Shown piece by piece: positions 38,468 through 46,541 of a stretch of 64,000 nucleotides of DNA. Location of the stretch: contig NZ_JACHVU010000005.1 in the NCBI RefSeq assembly GCF_014190915.1, positions 124,001 to 188,000 of the forward strand. The letters run 5' to 3'. Below the pieces are notes generated by a model. It was not told where the DNA came from, did not search any database, and saw only the letters and a program-made list of their open reading frames with translations. Numbering within the stretch: position 1 is the first letter of the stretch; every line of letters starts with the position of its first letter. This DNA comes from Mycolicibacterium iranicum (lineage in GTDB: Bacteria; Actinomycetota; Actinomycetes; Mycobacteriales; Mycobacteriaceae). The position numbers were made by a program, and so were the translations under genes.

Positions 38468-38635
38468 TCAGCCGCCGATGCGGCGCAGTCGTGCCACCAA
38501 TCGGCCCAGCGGCGAGCCAGCCGTTGAATTCGGCTGAAGGAAGCGGGGACATTCGCACACCGAACAATCGGTGCCGGCGCGGTAATGCTCGTGAGCCGCG
38601 CGTTCATGGCCGCACCGGCATTGCCCCGTCTGCAC
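38468..38635 (-). CDS. Small cysteine/histidine-rich zinc-finger-like protein
   Basis: The product is 55 residues from a GTG start; the frame is open further upstream but that part would overlap the promoter of the PH-domain gene. The core is CRCGH, four residues, HEHYRAGTDCSVCECPRF, giving five cysteines and several histidines in a compact arrangement expected to bind one or two zinc ions. The tail is basic (RLVARLRRIGG). I recognise the pattern as a conserved small mycobacterial protein of unknown function. It is divergent from the PH-domain gene with about 130 bp between the starts. Confidence 0.6.
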   Translation of the reverse strand: MQTGQCRCGHERAAHEHYRAGTDCSVCECPRFLQPNSTAGSPLGRLVARLRRIGG

Positions 38636-38767
38636 GGCAATGAATGTACGCGGTCGATGCTGAATACCATCAGCGAATGGCAAGCTGTTTACCAGCGTTC
38701 TCGCGAAGAGTTCAGGTCGCAAAGCGAAGTCGGTGCCCCACCTTCGGATCGCCAGTACAGTGCTGCC

Positions 38768-39286
38768 GTGGGCTATCCGGAAAACGTGCTGGCCAGAGAC
38801 GAACATGTGGTCCTACACCGCCACCCGCACTGGGGGCGCCTCGCCATTCCTGCTCTGATACTCATCGTGGCATCGGCCGCTGCTGCGTTCGTTGCCGGCT
38901 ACGTCAATACTTTGGAGTGGGAACAGAACGCCAAGAACATCGTGTTCGGCGTGATCGCCGCCATCTGGCTCATCCTCGTCGGCTGGCTCGCGGTGTGGCC
39001 GTTCCTCAACTGGTGGACCACCCACTTCGTCATCACCGACCGCCGCGTCATGTACCGGCACGGCCTGATCACCCGGTCTGGGATCGACATCCCGCTGGCA
39101 CGGATCAACAGCGTCGAATTTCGGCACGGTCTCGTCGACCGGATCTTCCGCACCGGAACGTTGATCATCGAGTCCGCGTCGCAGGATCCGCTGGAGTTCC
39201 AGGACATTCCGCGGGTCGAACGCGTCCACTCGCTGCTCTACCACGAGGTGTTCGACACCCTCGGTACGGAGGAATCGCCGAGCTGA
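38768..39286 (+). CDS. PH-domain (DUF304/bPH2) membrane protein
   Basis: The product is 172 residues from the GTG that gives VGYPENVLARDEHVVLHRHPHWGRL, the same start I recall for the M. tuberculosis homologue Rv3278c. Two transmembrane helices (about 27-48 and 58-80) are followed by the bacterial PH domain beginning THFVITDRRVMYRHGLITRSG and containing IPLARINSVEFRHGLVDRIFRTGTLII. The function is unknown; related proteins sit in membranes and may help to organise lipids or export. This gene is the first core gene on the right side of the accessory region. In M. tuberculosis it is separated from accD5 only by birA. Confidence 0.9.
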   Translation: MGYPENVLARDEHVVLHRHPHWGRLAIPALILIVASAAAAFVAGYVNTLEWEQNAKNIVFGVIAAIWLILVGWLAVWPFLNWWTTHFVITDRRVMYRHGLITRSGIDIPLARINSVEFRHGLVDRIFRTGTLIIESASQDPLEFQDIPRVERVHSLLYHEVFDTLGTEESPS

Positions 39287-39324
39287 GGCTGCGCCCGCCT
39301 CGTCGCTGGCCTAGCGTGCAATAG

Positions 39325-39894
39325 ATGCGGCGCCGACGGTATCTGGTGAGCGCATCGATGGCGCTTCTGGTCCTGTTGCTGTTCCTCAACGGCGCGAGCG
39401 GCACCATTCTGTTCGCGCGCGCGACCGCGGACCCCCTGAAGAAGGCCGACGCCATCGTGGTCCTCGGTGGCGAACACGACGGCCGCGAAGCCTACGGGGT
39501 CAAATTGGCCGAGCAGGGCTACGCCGAGACCGTGCTGCTGTCGAATCCCTATGCTGCGTCGGACAAGACGATGAAGAAGGCGTGCGCGCCGCGGCGCGAT
39601 ATCCGCGTGATCTGTCAGCGTCCGGCGCCCCTGACGACCCGCGGGGAGGCGATGATGACCCGCGCGCTGGCCGACAAGTACGGATGGACCAGTGTGATCG
39701 TCGTCAGCTGGCGCTACCACCTTCCGCGCGCCCGGAAAATCTTCGACCAGTGCTTCACCTCGCCGACCCGCCGCGCGATCATGCGCGATGTCCCGCGGAC
39801 GTACCCGTTCTCCGTTGCGCAGTGGCAGTTCACGTATCTGTACCAGTACGGGGGCTGGGTCAAGGCCGAGATTTTGGGCTGTGACGCGGCTTAA
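39325..39894 (+). CDS. YdcF/SanA-like DUF218 membrane-anchored protein
   Basis: The product is 189 residues with an N-terminal transmembrane anchor (about 8-28) and a DUF218 domain: ADAIVVLGGEHDGREAYGVKLAEQGYAE, then LLSNPYAASDKT, then TTRGEAMMTRALADKYGWTSVIVVSWRYHLPRARKIF. The family binds nucleotides or SAM in some members and is linked to envelope barrier function. The end overlaps the convergent CrcB-like gene by four bases. It lies 38 bp after the PH-domain gene, so cotranscription is likely. Confidence 0.88.
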   Translation: MRRRRYLVSASMALLVLLLFLNGASGTILFARATADPLKKADAIVVLGGEHDGREAYGVKLAEQGYAETVLLSNPYAASDKTMKKACAPRRDIRVICQRPAPLTTRGEAMMTRALADKYGWTSVIVVSWRYHLPRARKIFDQCFTSPTRRAIMRDVPRTYPFSVAQWQFTYLYQYGGWVKAEILGCDAA

Positions 39895-40286
39895 CGCAGC
39901 TTGACGTACAGGGTGATCCCGGCCCGCAGCGCCAGGTAACCGAGGAGCGCGAAGGTCACACCGACAGCGCAGTACACGGCCAACCTGCGTGTGACTCGCA
40001 GCGTCGTCCGCCAGATCGAGTTGGTTCCCAGCCACGCCGTCGGCGGCATGGCGGTGAGAACCATGCTCGCGGCCGAACCCAGAAATCCGACCCCCACCAC
40101 CGAATTCACAGCTCTCCAGTACGGATACGCGCTCAAGGCTCCCAACAAACCGGATACCGCCGCGGTACTCAGCAGCAGGCGGCGAGGCGACGGCTTGCGC
40201 ACCAAGAACAGCCCGAGGGCACTGCCCGCCGCTCCGCCGAGCGCAACGAGGAGCCAGACGAGCGGTGACTCAGCGAGATACCGCAC
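39891..40286 (-). CDS. CrcB/Fluc-like small membrane protein, partner 1 (divergent)
   Basis: The product is 131 residues with four hydrophobic segments, the size and topology of a fluoride channel subunit. The start has WLLVALGGAAGSALGLFL, where Fluc proteins have GGxxGAxxRY. The Arg is missing and the NxxGSF motif is not found. The usual phenylalanine box TTFSTF is replaced by LSAYPYW. It overlaps the upstream partner by 17 bases on the same strand, the arrangement of two-subunit Fluc channels. The lost residues suggest another substrate or a non-transporting subunit. Confidence 0.6.
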   Translation of the reverse strand: MRYLAESPLVWLLVALGGAAGSALGLFLVRKPSPRRLLLSTAAVSGLLGALSAYPYWRAVNSVVGVGFLGSAASMVLTAMPPTAWLGTNSIWRTTLRVTRRLAVYCAVGVTFALLGYLALRAGITLYVKLR

Positions 40287-40638
40287 GCGCCACCGCCAAT
40301 CCGCAGATGAGGCCGCCCACTGCCGCAGCTGGAGTTCCGACCAAGAACGCCAGCGACAGCTTCATCGGTTGACTGATCGTCAGCACCGCCCAGGCGCTCA
40401 TACTTGCGGCACTGACGCACACGCCTAAGAACACCGAACGCGTCGCCGAAAACGAACCCGTCGCCAGCAGGTAGGAGGCGATCAGGAACGCGCATCCCAC
40501 GGTCACGGTCGTCGAGATCAGAACGTGGTGCGGCAGCGGCCACCACGTGGCCAGGCCGTAACGGATCAGTGCGCCGATCGTGCCCCCGACCACGAGCGCC
40601 CAGGGCCGCACATCACTCCTACGGTGTCGCCCCGGCAC
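40270..40638 (-). CDS. CrcB/Fluc-like small membrane protein, partner 2
   Basis: The product is 122 residues with four transmembrane segments. It keeps the N-terminal Fluc pattern GGTIGALIRYGLATWWP better than its partner, including the Arg-Tyr. The second motif reads VGCAFLIASYLL instead of GTLxVNxxGSF, and the Phe box region reads VSAASMSAWAV. It is translated just before partner 1, with a 17-base overlap. No fluoride riboswitch-like leader was recognised upstream. Family membership is fairly clear from size, pairing and first motif; fluoride export is doubtful. Confidence 0.68.
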   Translation of the reverse strand: MPGRHRRSDVRPWALVVGGTIGALIRYGLATWWPLPHHVLISTTVTVGCAFLIASYLLATGSFSATRSVFLGVCVSAASMSAWAVLTISQPMKLSLAFLVGTPAAAVGGLICGLAVARAVSR

Positions 40639-40730
40639 GTCGTAAGGTTATGCAACCAGCGGCCTCCCGGCAGTACGCCGCCACGCGGAGTAACTTTGGT
40701 CCACTGCATCGGGCTGCGGGAGGGGTGGGC

Positions 40731-42356
40731 GTGCCTGAGAGGTTCATGCGTCGCCGGCGGGGCAGCAGCACCGCGAGCGTCGACGTCAACGAGGTGTTCG
40801 TGCCTCACGACCAGACGGTGCTGCGGACCATGCTTCGCATCTCCCATGCGGTGCTCACCGCCAACTACTTCGACGAACTTCTCGAAGTCGTCGCCGAGCA
40901 GGCCCTGATCGCCCTGCGTGCATCGTCACTGTCGATCAGCCGCTGGGAGCGCGAAACCGACATTCTGCGGACCTTGATCAACGTCGGCGAACTGCTGCCC
41001 GGCGAGGAGCGCTGGCCGGAATCCGAGACCTACCCGGTGGCCGCCGACGAGTTCCTGGCCCAGCTGCTGCGACAAGGCCGGCCCTACGCCCACGCCGTCG
41101 ACAACCCCGATACGGCGCCCGCAGCCCTCGAATACCTGAACGCGATCGGCAAGGAAAGCGAGATCGCCGTACCGATCATGTTCAACGACGAAATGTGGGG
41201 TGAGCTCTGGGCCACGGGGACCGAGGGGCGGCGCTTCGGGCTCGACGACGTCCAGCTGCTGCAGGCCATCGCTGCGTACACGTCCGTGGCGCTGGGCCGG
41301 GGCGAACTCTTCACGTCCGTCTGGCGCGATGCACATCTGGATCCGCTGACCGAGATGTCGAACCGGCGGGCCCTGGAACAACGTTTCCTCGACGCCGACT
41401 GGGGGGCCTGCGACCCCGTCCTGCTGCTGGGTGATCTCGACGGATTCAAGGACGTCAACGACCGCGAAGGGCACCCCGCCGGGGATGCGCTGCTGAGAAC
41501 CGTCGCCGACACCTTCCGCCGCTGCGTCGACGACAGTGATCACGTCCTGTCGGCCCGTCTGGGAGGCGACGAGTTCTGCGTCTTTCTCGAACAGGGCGGC
41601 CTCGCGGTCGCCGAGGAGATCGCGCGCTGCGTCAACCGCGAGATCGCGGCCGCTACCGATGCGCAGATCTCGATGACCTGGGGCGCGGCCGAAGCCGGCC
41701 TGACCATCCGGAACGGTCAGGACTTGCTCGCCGCCGCCGACGCTGCTCTGATCCGCGCCAAATCGCAGGGCCGCGGCCGGTTCACCACCGATCTCAACCT
41801 CCCACCGGTACCGGCGAACAGACGGCGGCGCTCATCGACCGATGCCGACTCGCTGTGCTCTCGGGTCGCAACCCTGATCAACAGCCACCGGCCGCTTCCG
41901 GTTCTCACCGCGTTGGAGATCGTCGCGACCGAGACGTGCGCGCTGATCGAGGGGTCCGGGTGGGCGGTCTCCTTCCGGGATCTCACCGACAGCGTTCTGC
42001 AGATCCACCGCGGCGCCGACCACATCCACGACTTGAGCTCGGGGCTGTGCGTGGTCCGGGCCGACTATGTGACGGGGCCCCACGAGCTTGCGACGTTCCC
42101 GGTGACGGCCCGCCTGATGGCCACCGGCTCGGCCGGCGTCCAGTCACTTGACCTGGACGAGTCCGACGCCGCCGAGCAGGCATTCCTGCGGTTTCTGGGA
42201 CACCGTGCCGTTGCGCTGGCGGGTGCGAGCGACCTGTCGAGGAGCTACCTCGTCGAGGTGTACTCCGCGACCGGGCACGACGAGCTGACTTCGGTGCTGG
42301 ACTCGCTGCAGGTGTTGGTGCACTTCTGCGTGGGCGTGGCCGGGTCGCCGACCTGA
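40731..42356 (+). CDS. GAF-GGDEF diguanylate cyclase with C-terminal GAF-like region
   Basis: This soluble enzyme is expected to synthesise cyclic di-GMP in response to a ligand. It has 541 residues from the GTG preceded by GGGAGGGG. Its domains in order are a GAF domain at about 35-190 (SSLSISRWERETDIL, ending ALGRGELF), a GGDEF domain at about 200-365 and a GAF-like C-terminal region at about 385-535. The GGDEF domain has LDPLTEMSNRRALEQ, LLLGDLDGFKDVND and the active loop ARLGGDEFCVF with a canonical GGDEF at 278-282. The RxxD inhibitory site is not present. No EAL domain is visible. It is the second cyclase in the window and lies divergent from the CrcB-like pair. Confidence 0.92.
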   Translation: MPERFMRRRRGSSTASVDVNEVFVPHDQTVLRTMLRISHAVLTANYFDELLEVVAEQALIALRASSLSISRWERETDILRTLINVGELLPGEERWPESETYPVAADEFLAQLLRQGRPYAHAVDNPDTAPAALEYLNAIGKESEIAVPIMFNDEMWGELWATGTEGRRFGLDDVQLLQAIAAYTSVALGRGELFTSVWRDAHLDPLTEMSNRRALEQRFLDADWGACDPVLLLGDLDGFKDVNDREGHPAGDALLRTVADTFRRCVDDSDHVLSARLGGDEFCVFLEQGGLAVAEEIARCVNREIAAATDAQISMTWGAAEAGLTIRNGQDLLAAADAALIRAKSQGRGRFTTDLNLPPVPANRRRRSSTDADSLCSRVATLINSHRPLPVLTALEIVATETCALIEGSGWAVSFRDLTDSVLQIHRGADHIHDLSSGLCVVRADYVTGPHELATFPVTARLMATGSAGVQSLDLDESDAAEQAFLRFLGHRAVALAGASDLSRSYLVEVYSATGHDELTSVLDSLQVLVHFCVGVAGSPT

Positions 42357-42361
42357 AGCCC

Positions 42362-43042
42362 TCAGGATGTCTTCGACACCCTCGGGTCGGTGCTGTCGGC
42401 CTGGCGCTGCGAGCGGCGGCGCCGCGAGAGCCGCATGGGCGTCACATTGTCCTTCGGCTCCGGGCCGTGGGGATGGCGCAATTCGTATTCGTCCTCGAGC
42501 GCCTCGGCGATGCCGCCTCCGGTCAGCGTCGACTCCAGCGCCTTCTCCGGGTTGCGTGCGAACTCGTCCGGGAACACGAACCGGCGGAACGCCCAGAACC
42601 GGAACGCCATCTGCAGAAGGTTGCCGATGATGTACGCCGAGACGAAGTCGGCGATGTTCTCGGTCATCAGCGTGACCATCGGAACGCGGAGCATCAGCAC
42701 GTAGCTCGACACCCACAGCGGAGCCATGCTCAGGAGCACGCCCACGCCGCTGACACCGAAGAACAGCAGCGCCTCGTGGTGCCGCTCACGGCCGCCGCGG
42801 TCGCGGAAGCTCCACTCCCTGTTCAGAATGTAGGACGCGATGACCGCGACGATGCCCGCGATGATCTTGGCCGTCACCGGCTTCGGCTCGAGGATCGTCA
42901 GCTTGAGCGTGAAGAAGATCGCCGAGTCGATGACGAACGTCGTGGCACCAACGATGGCGAATTTGATCAGCTCGTGGTGCCGTTCGGCGTAGGGACGGAT
43001 CGGTCGCGGCAGGCGGCGGATCGTCGCATCGGCAAAGGACAC
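42362..43042 (-). CDS. GtrA-like membrane protein
   Basis: The product is 226 residues. Four transmembrane helices between about 25 and 165 carry the GtrA-family pattern LIKFAIVGATTFVIDSAIFF and YILNREWSFRDRG. The C-terminal 60 residues are charged and rich in Arg and Glu. GtrA proteins take part in flipping lipid-linked sugars (for example decaprenyl- or bactoprenyl-linked glucose) across the membrane. The homologue Rv3277 holds the same place next to purK in M. tuberculosis. The start is divergent from purK with 94 bp between them. Confidence 0.9.
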   Translation of the reverse strand: MSFADATIRRLPRPIRPYAERHHELIKFAIVGATTFVIDSAIFFTLKLTILEPKPVTAKIIAGIVAVIASYILNREWSFRDRGGRERHHEALLFFGVSGVGVLLSMAPLWVSSYVLMLRVPMVTLMTENIADFVSAYIIGNLLQMAFRFWAFRRFVFPDEFARNPEKALESTLTGGGIAEALEDEYELRHPHGPEPKDNVTPMRLSRRRRSQRQADSTDPRVSKTS

Positions 43043-43136
43043 AAGGAGCGAGTCTACGGAAACGGCCCGGCCGATGCCGCATCGCTGCGTTACCGCAGGT
43101 CAACCCTATGGCCTGGGTCATGACACCATATATGCC

Positions 43137-44348
43137 GTGTCGCTGAACCCCTATGTCGCCCGTTCACGCCAGCCTGTTGTTGCGATGATCGGCGGCGGAC
43201 AACTCGCCAGGATGACCGCGCAGGCCGCCATCGCCTTGGGCCAGACTCTGCGGGTGCTCGCCGTCCGTGACGACGAGTCCGCTGCCCAGGTCACCCCCGA
43301 CGTCGTCCTTGGCTCACACACCGACCTCGACGCGCTCCGCCGGGTCGCCGAGGGAGCCACGGCGTTCACCTTCGACCACGAGCACGTCCCCACGGAGCTG
43401 CTGGAGAAGCTGGTCGCCGACGGGGTGAACGTCCTGCCGCCGCCCGAAGCGCTGGTGCACGCGCAGGACAAGTTGGTGATGCGGCGACGCCTTTCCGACC
43501 TCGGCGCTCCGGTACCGCGCTTCTCCGAGGTGTCCTCGGTCGACGACGCGGTCGCGTTCGCCGAGACGGTCGGGGGACCGGTGGTCGTCAAGACCGTCCG
43601 CGGCGGCTACGACGGCCGTGGTGTGGTCATGGCGTCCGACCCCGATGAGACGCGGACGGTCGTCGAGCGCTATCTCGCCGACGGCGTGCCTGTGATGATC
43701 GAGGAGCGGGTCGCGATGCGCCGCGAACTCGCGGCGCTCGTGGCGCGCTCGCCGTTCGGGCAGGGCGCGGCGTGGCCGGTGGTCGAAACCGTGCAGCGGG
43801 ACGGCATCTGCGTGACCGTGATCGCCCCGGCGCCCGACCTGTCGGACGAACTCGGTTCTGCGGCGTCGGAATTGGCGTTGCGCATCGCGTCGTCGCTGGG
43901 TGTCGTCGGAGTGCTGGCCGTCGAGCTGTTCGAGACCACCGACGGCGCGCTGCTGGTCAACGAGCTCGCGATGCGGCCGCACAACTCGGGGCATTGGACG
44001 ATGGACGGTGCGCGCACGAGTCAGTTCGAGCAGCACCTGCGCGCGGTGCTCGACTACCCGCTCGGCGACACGTCGGCGCTCGCGCCGACAGTCATGGGCA
44101 ATGTGCTTGGCGCGCCGGAGATCCCGTCGATGTCGATGGACGAGCGGGTGCACCATCTGTTCGCCCGCATGCCTGACGCGAAGGTGCATCTGTACGGCAA
44201 AGAGGAACGCCCGGGTCGCAAGATCGGCCACGTCAACATCGTCGGCGGTGCGTCCGAGACCGTGGCGTCGCTGCGGGAGCGGGCAGAGCGGGCGGCACAC
44301 TGGTTGTCGCACGCACAGTGGACCGACGGATGGGACGAACACGCATGA
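43137..44348 (+). CDS. purK: N5-carboxyaminoimidazole ribonucleotide synthase PurK
   Basis: This is the ATP-grasp enzyme of purine synthesis that carboxylates aminoimidazole ribonucleotide with bicarbonate. The 403-residue product starts at a GTG giving [26 protein letters not shown]. The ATP-grasp core shows [46 protein letters not shown] and the metal-site segment [17 protein letters not shown]. The stop overlaps the purE ATG (ATGA). The long N-terminal extension of the same frame to 43074 has no protein character. Confidence 0.97.
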   Translation: MSLNPYVARSRQPVVAMIGGGQLARMTAQAAIALGQTLRVLAVRDDESAAQVTPDVVLGSHTDLDALRRVAEGATAFTFDHEHVPTELLEKLVADGVNVLPPPEALVHAQDKLVMRRRLSDLGAPVPRFSEVSSVDDAVAFAETVGGPVVVKTVRGGYDGRGVVMASDPDETRTVVERYLADGVPVMIEERVAMRRELAALVARSPFGQGAAWPVVETVQRDGICVTVIAPAPDLSDELGSAASELALRIASSLGVVGVLAVELFETTDGALLVNELAMRPHNSGHWTMDGARTSQFEQHLRAVLDYPLGDTSALAPTVMGNVLGAPEIPSMSMDERVHHLFARMPDAKVHLYGKEERPGRKIGHVNIVGGASETVASLRERAERAAHWLSHAQWTDGWDEHA

Positions 44349-44845
44349 CGCCTCGGGTGGGCTTGATCATGGGCAGCGACAGCGACTGGCCCGTGATGTC
44401 GGACGCGGCGGAGGCTCTTGCCGAATTCGACGTGCCGTTCGAAGTGGGTGTGGTGTCGGCGCATCGCACACCGGCTCGCATGCTGGCCTACGCGCAGGAG
44501 GCCGCCGGCCGCGGCATCGAGGTGATCATCGCCGGGGCCGGTGGAGCGGCGCACCTGCCGGGCATGGTGGCCTCGGCGACTCCGCTTCCGGTGATCGGCG
44601 TCCCGGTGCCCCTGGCGCGACTGGACGGAATGGACTCCCTGCTGTCGATCGTGCAGATGCCCGCCGGGGTCCCGGTCGCGACGGTGTCGATCGGTGGTGC
44701 ACGCAACGCCGGACTGCTGGCCGTCCGGATTCTGGGTGCGTCGGACAAAGCGCTGCAGGAACGGATGTCGGCATTTCAGGCGTCTCTGGAGCAGATGGTC
44801 CTGCAGAAGGACGAGGCGTTGCGGCAGAAGCTTCTGGGGGAGTAG
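44345..44845 (+). CDS. purE: N5-carboxyaminoimidazole ribonucleotide mutase PurE
   Basis: The enzyme moves the carboxyl group of the PurK product from N5 to C4 in de novo purine synthesis. The 166-residue class I PurE has [13 protein letters not shown] at the start, the active-site SAHRTPARM and the [15 protein letters not shown] loop. The start is fixed by a 4-bp overlap with purK. The C-terminal helix ([16 protein letters not shown]) is the usual octamer contact. Confidence 0.97.
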   Translation: MTPRVGLIMGSDSDWPVMSDAAEALAEFDVPFEVGVVSAHRTPARMLAYAQEAAGRGIEVIIAGAGGAAHLPGMVASATPLPVIGVPVPLARLDGMDSLLSIVQMPAGVPVATVSIGGARNAGLLAVRILGASDKALQERMSAFQASLEQMVLQKDEALRQKLLGE

Positions 44846-44972
44846 ACCCTTCTGAGAGGTGTTTGCCTAGCTAACTGCTACAGGCTGTTTCCCGAGGTCG
44901 TGGTTGACGGACGCGTAAGCGCGAGAATTGCCATTGTGACGTTCGTCACACTGGGCGGTTATGCCTGCCGAG

Positions 44973-45164
44973 TTACGACGCTTTGAGGACGACGACCGGC
45001 GCGGAGTGCTGCACCGGGGCCGGAGCCTGGATGTGTCCCGTCTGGGCCGCGTGGATACCGGCGTCGACAACCGCTGAAGCGCGCGACAAGCGCGGAGTAG
45101 CGTTCCAGCCACATTCGCAATGCGCAGTACGGCGGAAGGCCTTGCCCTCGATGTACACCTGCAT
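44973..45164 (-). CDS. Small CxC protein of unknown function
   Basis: The product is 63 residues from the ATG at 45164; a GTG eight codons upstream is also open. It begins MQVYIEGKAFRRTAHCECGW, a metal-binding-like CEC, then a helix LSRASAVVDAGIHAAQTGHI and a Pro/Val-rich tail. The composition is that of a real protein and the order suggests a small conserved mycobacterial gene, but I cannot name a family. It lies in the 450-base region between purE and fadE25, opposite in direction to both. Confidence 0.5.
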   Translation of the reverse strand: MQVYIEGKAFRRTAHCECGWNATPRLSRASAVVDAGIHAAQTGHIQAPAPVQHSAPVVVLKAS

Positions 45165-45267
45165 GCTGCTGAAAGTACCCAGGGACACTGAGAGCGAACC
45201 AGTCCTACGCCTGAGCCACGCCTGAGAAGTGCGGCCCCCGGAATTCGTTTCGAAGCCGCGTTAGCGC

Positions 45268-45273
45268 TAAAGT
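45268..45273 (+). promoter_or_regulatory. Likely -10 element of fadE25
   Basis: TAAAGT fits TANNNT and lies 26 bases before the fadE25 ATG. The short leader contains AAGGAG. A weak TTCGTT sits 18 bases upstream as a possible -35. Confidence 0.45.
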
Positions 45274-45299
45274 TACTGACGAGTAGCAAGGAGATGAAG

Positions 45300-46469
45300 A
45301 TGGCTAGTTGGTCCGGAGACCCGTCGTTCGATCTCTTCCAGTTGCCGGAGGAGCATCAGGAACTGCGCGCCGCGATCCGCGCGCTCGCGGAGAAGGAGAT
45401 CGCGCCGCACGCCGCGGACGTCGACGAGAACGCGCGCTTCCCCCAGGAGGCACTCGACGCGCTCGTCTCGAACGGCTTCAACGCGGTGCACGTGCCCGAG
45501 GAGTACGGCGGTCAGGGTGCCGACTCGGTCGCGGCGTGCATCGTCATCGAAGAGGTGGCCCGCGTCGACGCGTCTGCCTCGCTGATCCCCGCCGTCAACA
45601 AGCTCGGCACCATGGGGCTGATCCTGCGCGGTTCCGACGAGCTCAAGAAGAAGGTGCTTCCGTCTCTCGCCTCGGGTGAGTCCATGGCGTCCTACGCGCT
45701 GTCGGAGCGCGAAGCCGGCAGTGACGCCGCCTCGATGCGCACCCGCGCCAAGGCCGACGGTGACGACTGGATCCTCAACGGGGCGAAGTGCTGGATCACC
45801 AACGGCGGCAAGTCGGACTGGTACACCGTCATGGCGGTCAACGACCCCGAGAAGGGCGCCAACGGCATCTCCGCCTTCATGGTCCACGTCGACGACGAAG
45901 GATTCAGCGTCGGGCCCAAGGAGCGCAAGCTCGGCATCAAGGGTTCGCCGACGACCGAGCTGTACTTCGAGAACTGCCGCATCCCCGGCGACCGGATCAT
46001 CGGCGAGCCGGGCACCGGCTTCAAGACCGCGCTGGCCACCCTCGACCACACCCGTCCCACCATCGGTGCGCAGGCGGTCGGCATTGCGCAGGGCGCGTTG
46101 GACGCTGCGATCGAATACACCAAGGACCGCAAGCAGTTCGGCAAGTCCATCAGCGACTTCCAGGCCGTGCAGTTCATGCTCGCCGACATGGCGATGAAGG
46201 TCGAGAGCGCACGGTTGATGGTCTACTCGGCGGCGGCCCGCGCCGAACGCGGCGAGGGCAACCTCGGGTTCATCTCGGCCGCCTCGAAGTGCCTGGCGTC
46301 CGACGTCGCGATGGAAGTGACGACCGACGCGGTCCAGCTCTTCGGCGGCGCCGGCTATACCGTCGACTTCCCGGTCGAGCGGATGATGCGCGACGCCAAG
46401 ATCACGCAGATCTACGAGGGCACCAACCAGATTCAGCGAGTCGTGATGAGCCGCGCGCTGCTCAAGTGA
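45300..46469 (+). CDS. fadE25: Acyl-CoA dehydrogenase FadE25
   Basis: This FAD enzyme oxidises acyl-CoA to enoyl-CoA in beta-oxidation. The 389-residue product has ACD motifs YALSEREAGSDAASMRTRA and CWITNGGKSDWY, the catalytic-base region ITQIYEGTNQIQRVVMSR with the Glu of YEGTNQ, and GGAGYTVDFPVERMMRDAK. I chose the second of two ATGs six bases apart, because it is six bases from AAGGAG and gives MASWSGDPSFDLFQLPEEH as in known FadE25. Its neighbours purE upstream and lcp1 further downstream match M. tuberculosis order. Confidence 0.96.
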   Translation: MASWSGDPSFDLFQLPEEHQELRAAIRALAEKEIAPHAADVDENARFPQEALDALVSNGFNAVHVPEEYGGQGADSVAACIVIEEVARVDASASLIPAVNKLGTMGLILRGSDELKKKVLPSLASGESMASYALSEREAGSDAASMRTRAKADGDDWILNGAKCWITNGGKSDWYTVMAVNDPEKGANGISAFMVHVDDEGFSVGPKERKLGIKGSPTTELYFENCRIPGDRIIGEPGTGFKTALATLDHTRPTIGAQAVGIAQGALDAAIEYTKDRKQFGKSISDFQAVQFMLADMAMKVESARLMVYSAAARAERGEGNLGFISAASKCLASDVAMEVTTDAVQLFGGAGYTVDFPVERMMRDAKITQIYEGTNQIQRVVMSRALLK

Positions 46470-46476
46470 GCCAGCT

Positions 46477-46498
46477 GTTCTTCGCGGAATAGCATTCC
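46477..46498 (+). repeat. 22-bp sequence shared with the manC-DUF559 junction
   Basis: The 22 bases from GTTCTTCGCGG through AGCATTCC are identical to 53602-53623. The second half of the element forms the left arm of the fadE25-birA hairpin. Confidence 0.85.
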
Positions 46499-46541
46499 GG
46501 GCTGTGATCGCCACCGCGATCGCAGCCCGGACTGCTATTCC
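46486..46541. terminator. Bidirectional terminator between fadE25 and birA
   Basis: Arms of 19 bases, 46486-46504 and 46523-46541, pair with one mismatch. Pairing continues inward for five of six bases, leaving a small CCAC-containing loop. It lies between convergent genes and includes the birA stop codon in its right arm. Confidence 0.75.

Noticed and set aside
36928..38670. Long open frame on the minus strand opposite the Glf-like gene
   Set aside because: It mirrors a well-supported flavoprotein gene; its product is Arg/Pro-rich with no domain. High GC leaves antisense frames open.
40639..40730. Fluoride riboswitch upstream of the CrcB-like genes
   Set aside because: I could not find the conserved pseudoknot pattern, and the interval to the divergent cyclase start is very short.
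45273..46514. Long minus-strand frame opposite fadE25
   Set aside because: Antisense shadow of a strongly conserved gene with clear acyl-CoA dehydrogenase motifs on the plus strand.
46477..46541. Insertion-sequence ends at the repeated palindromes
   Set aside because: No transposase-like gene lies between or beside any of the copies; a mobile cassette based on DUF559 remains only a hypothesis.
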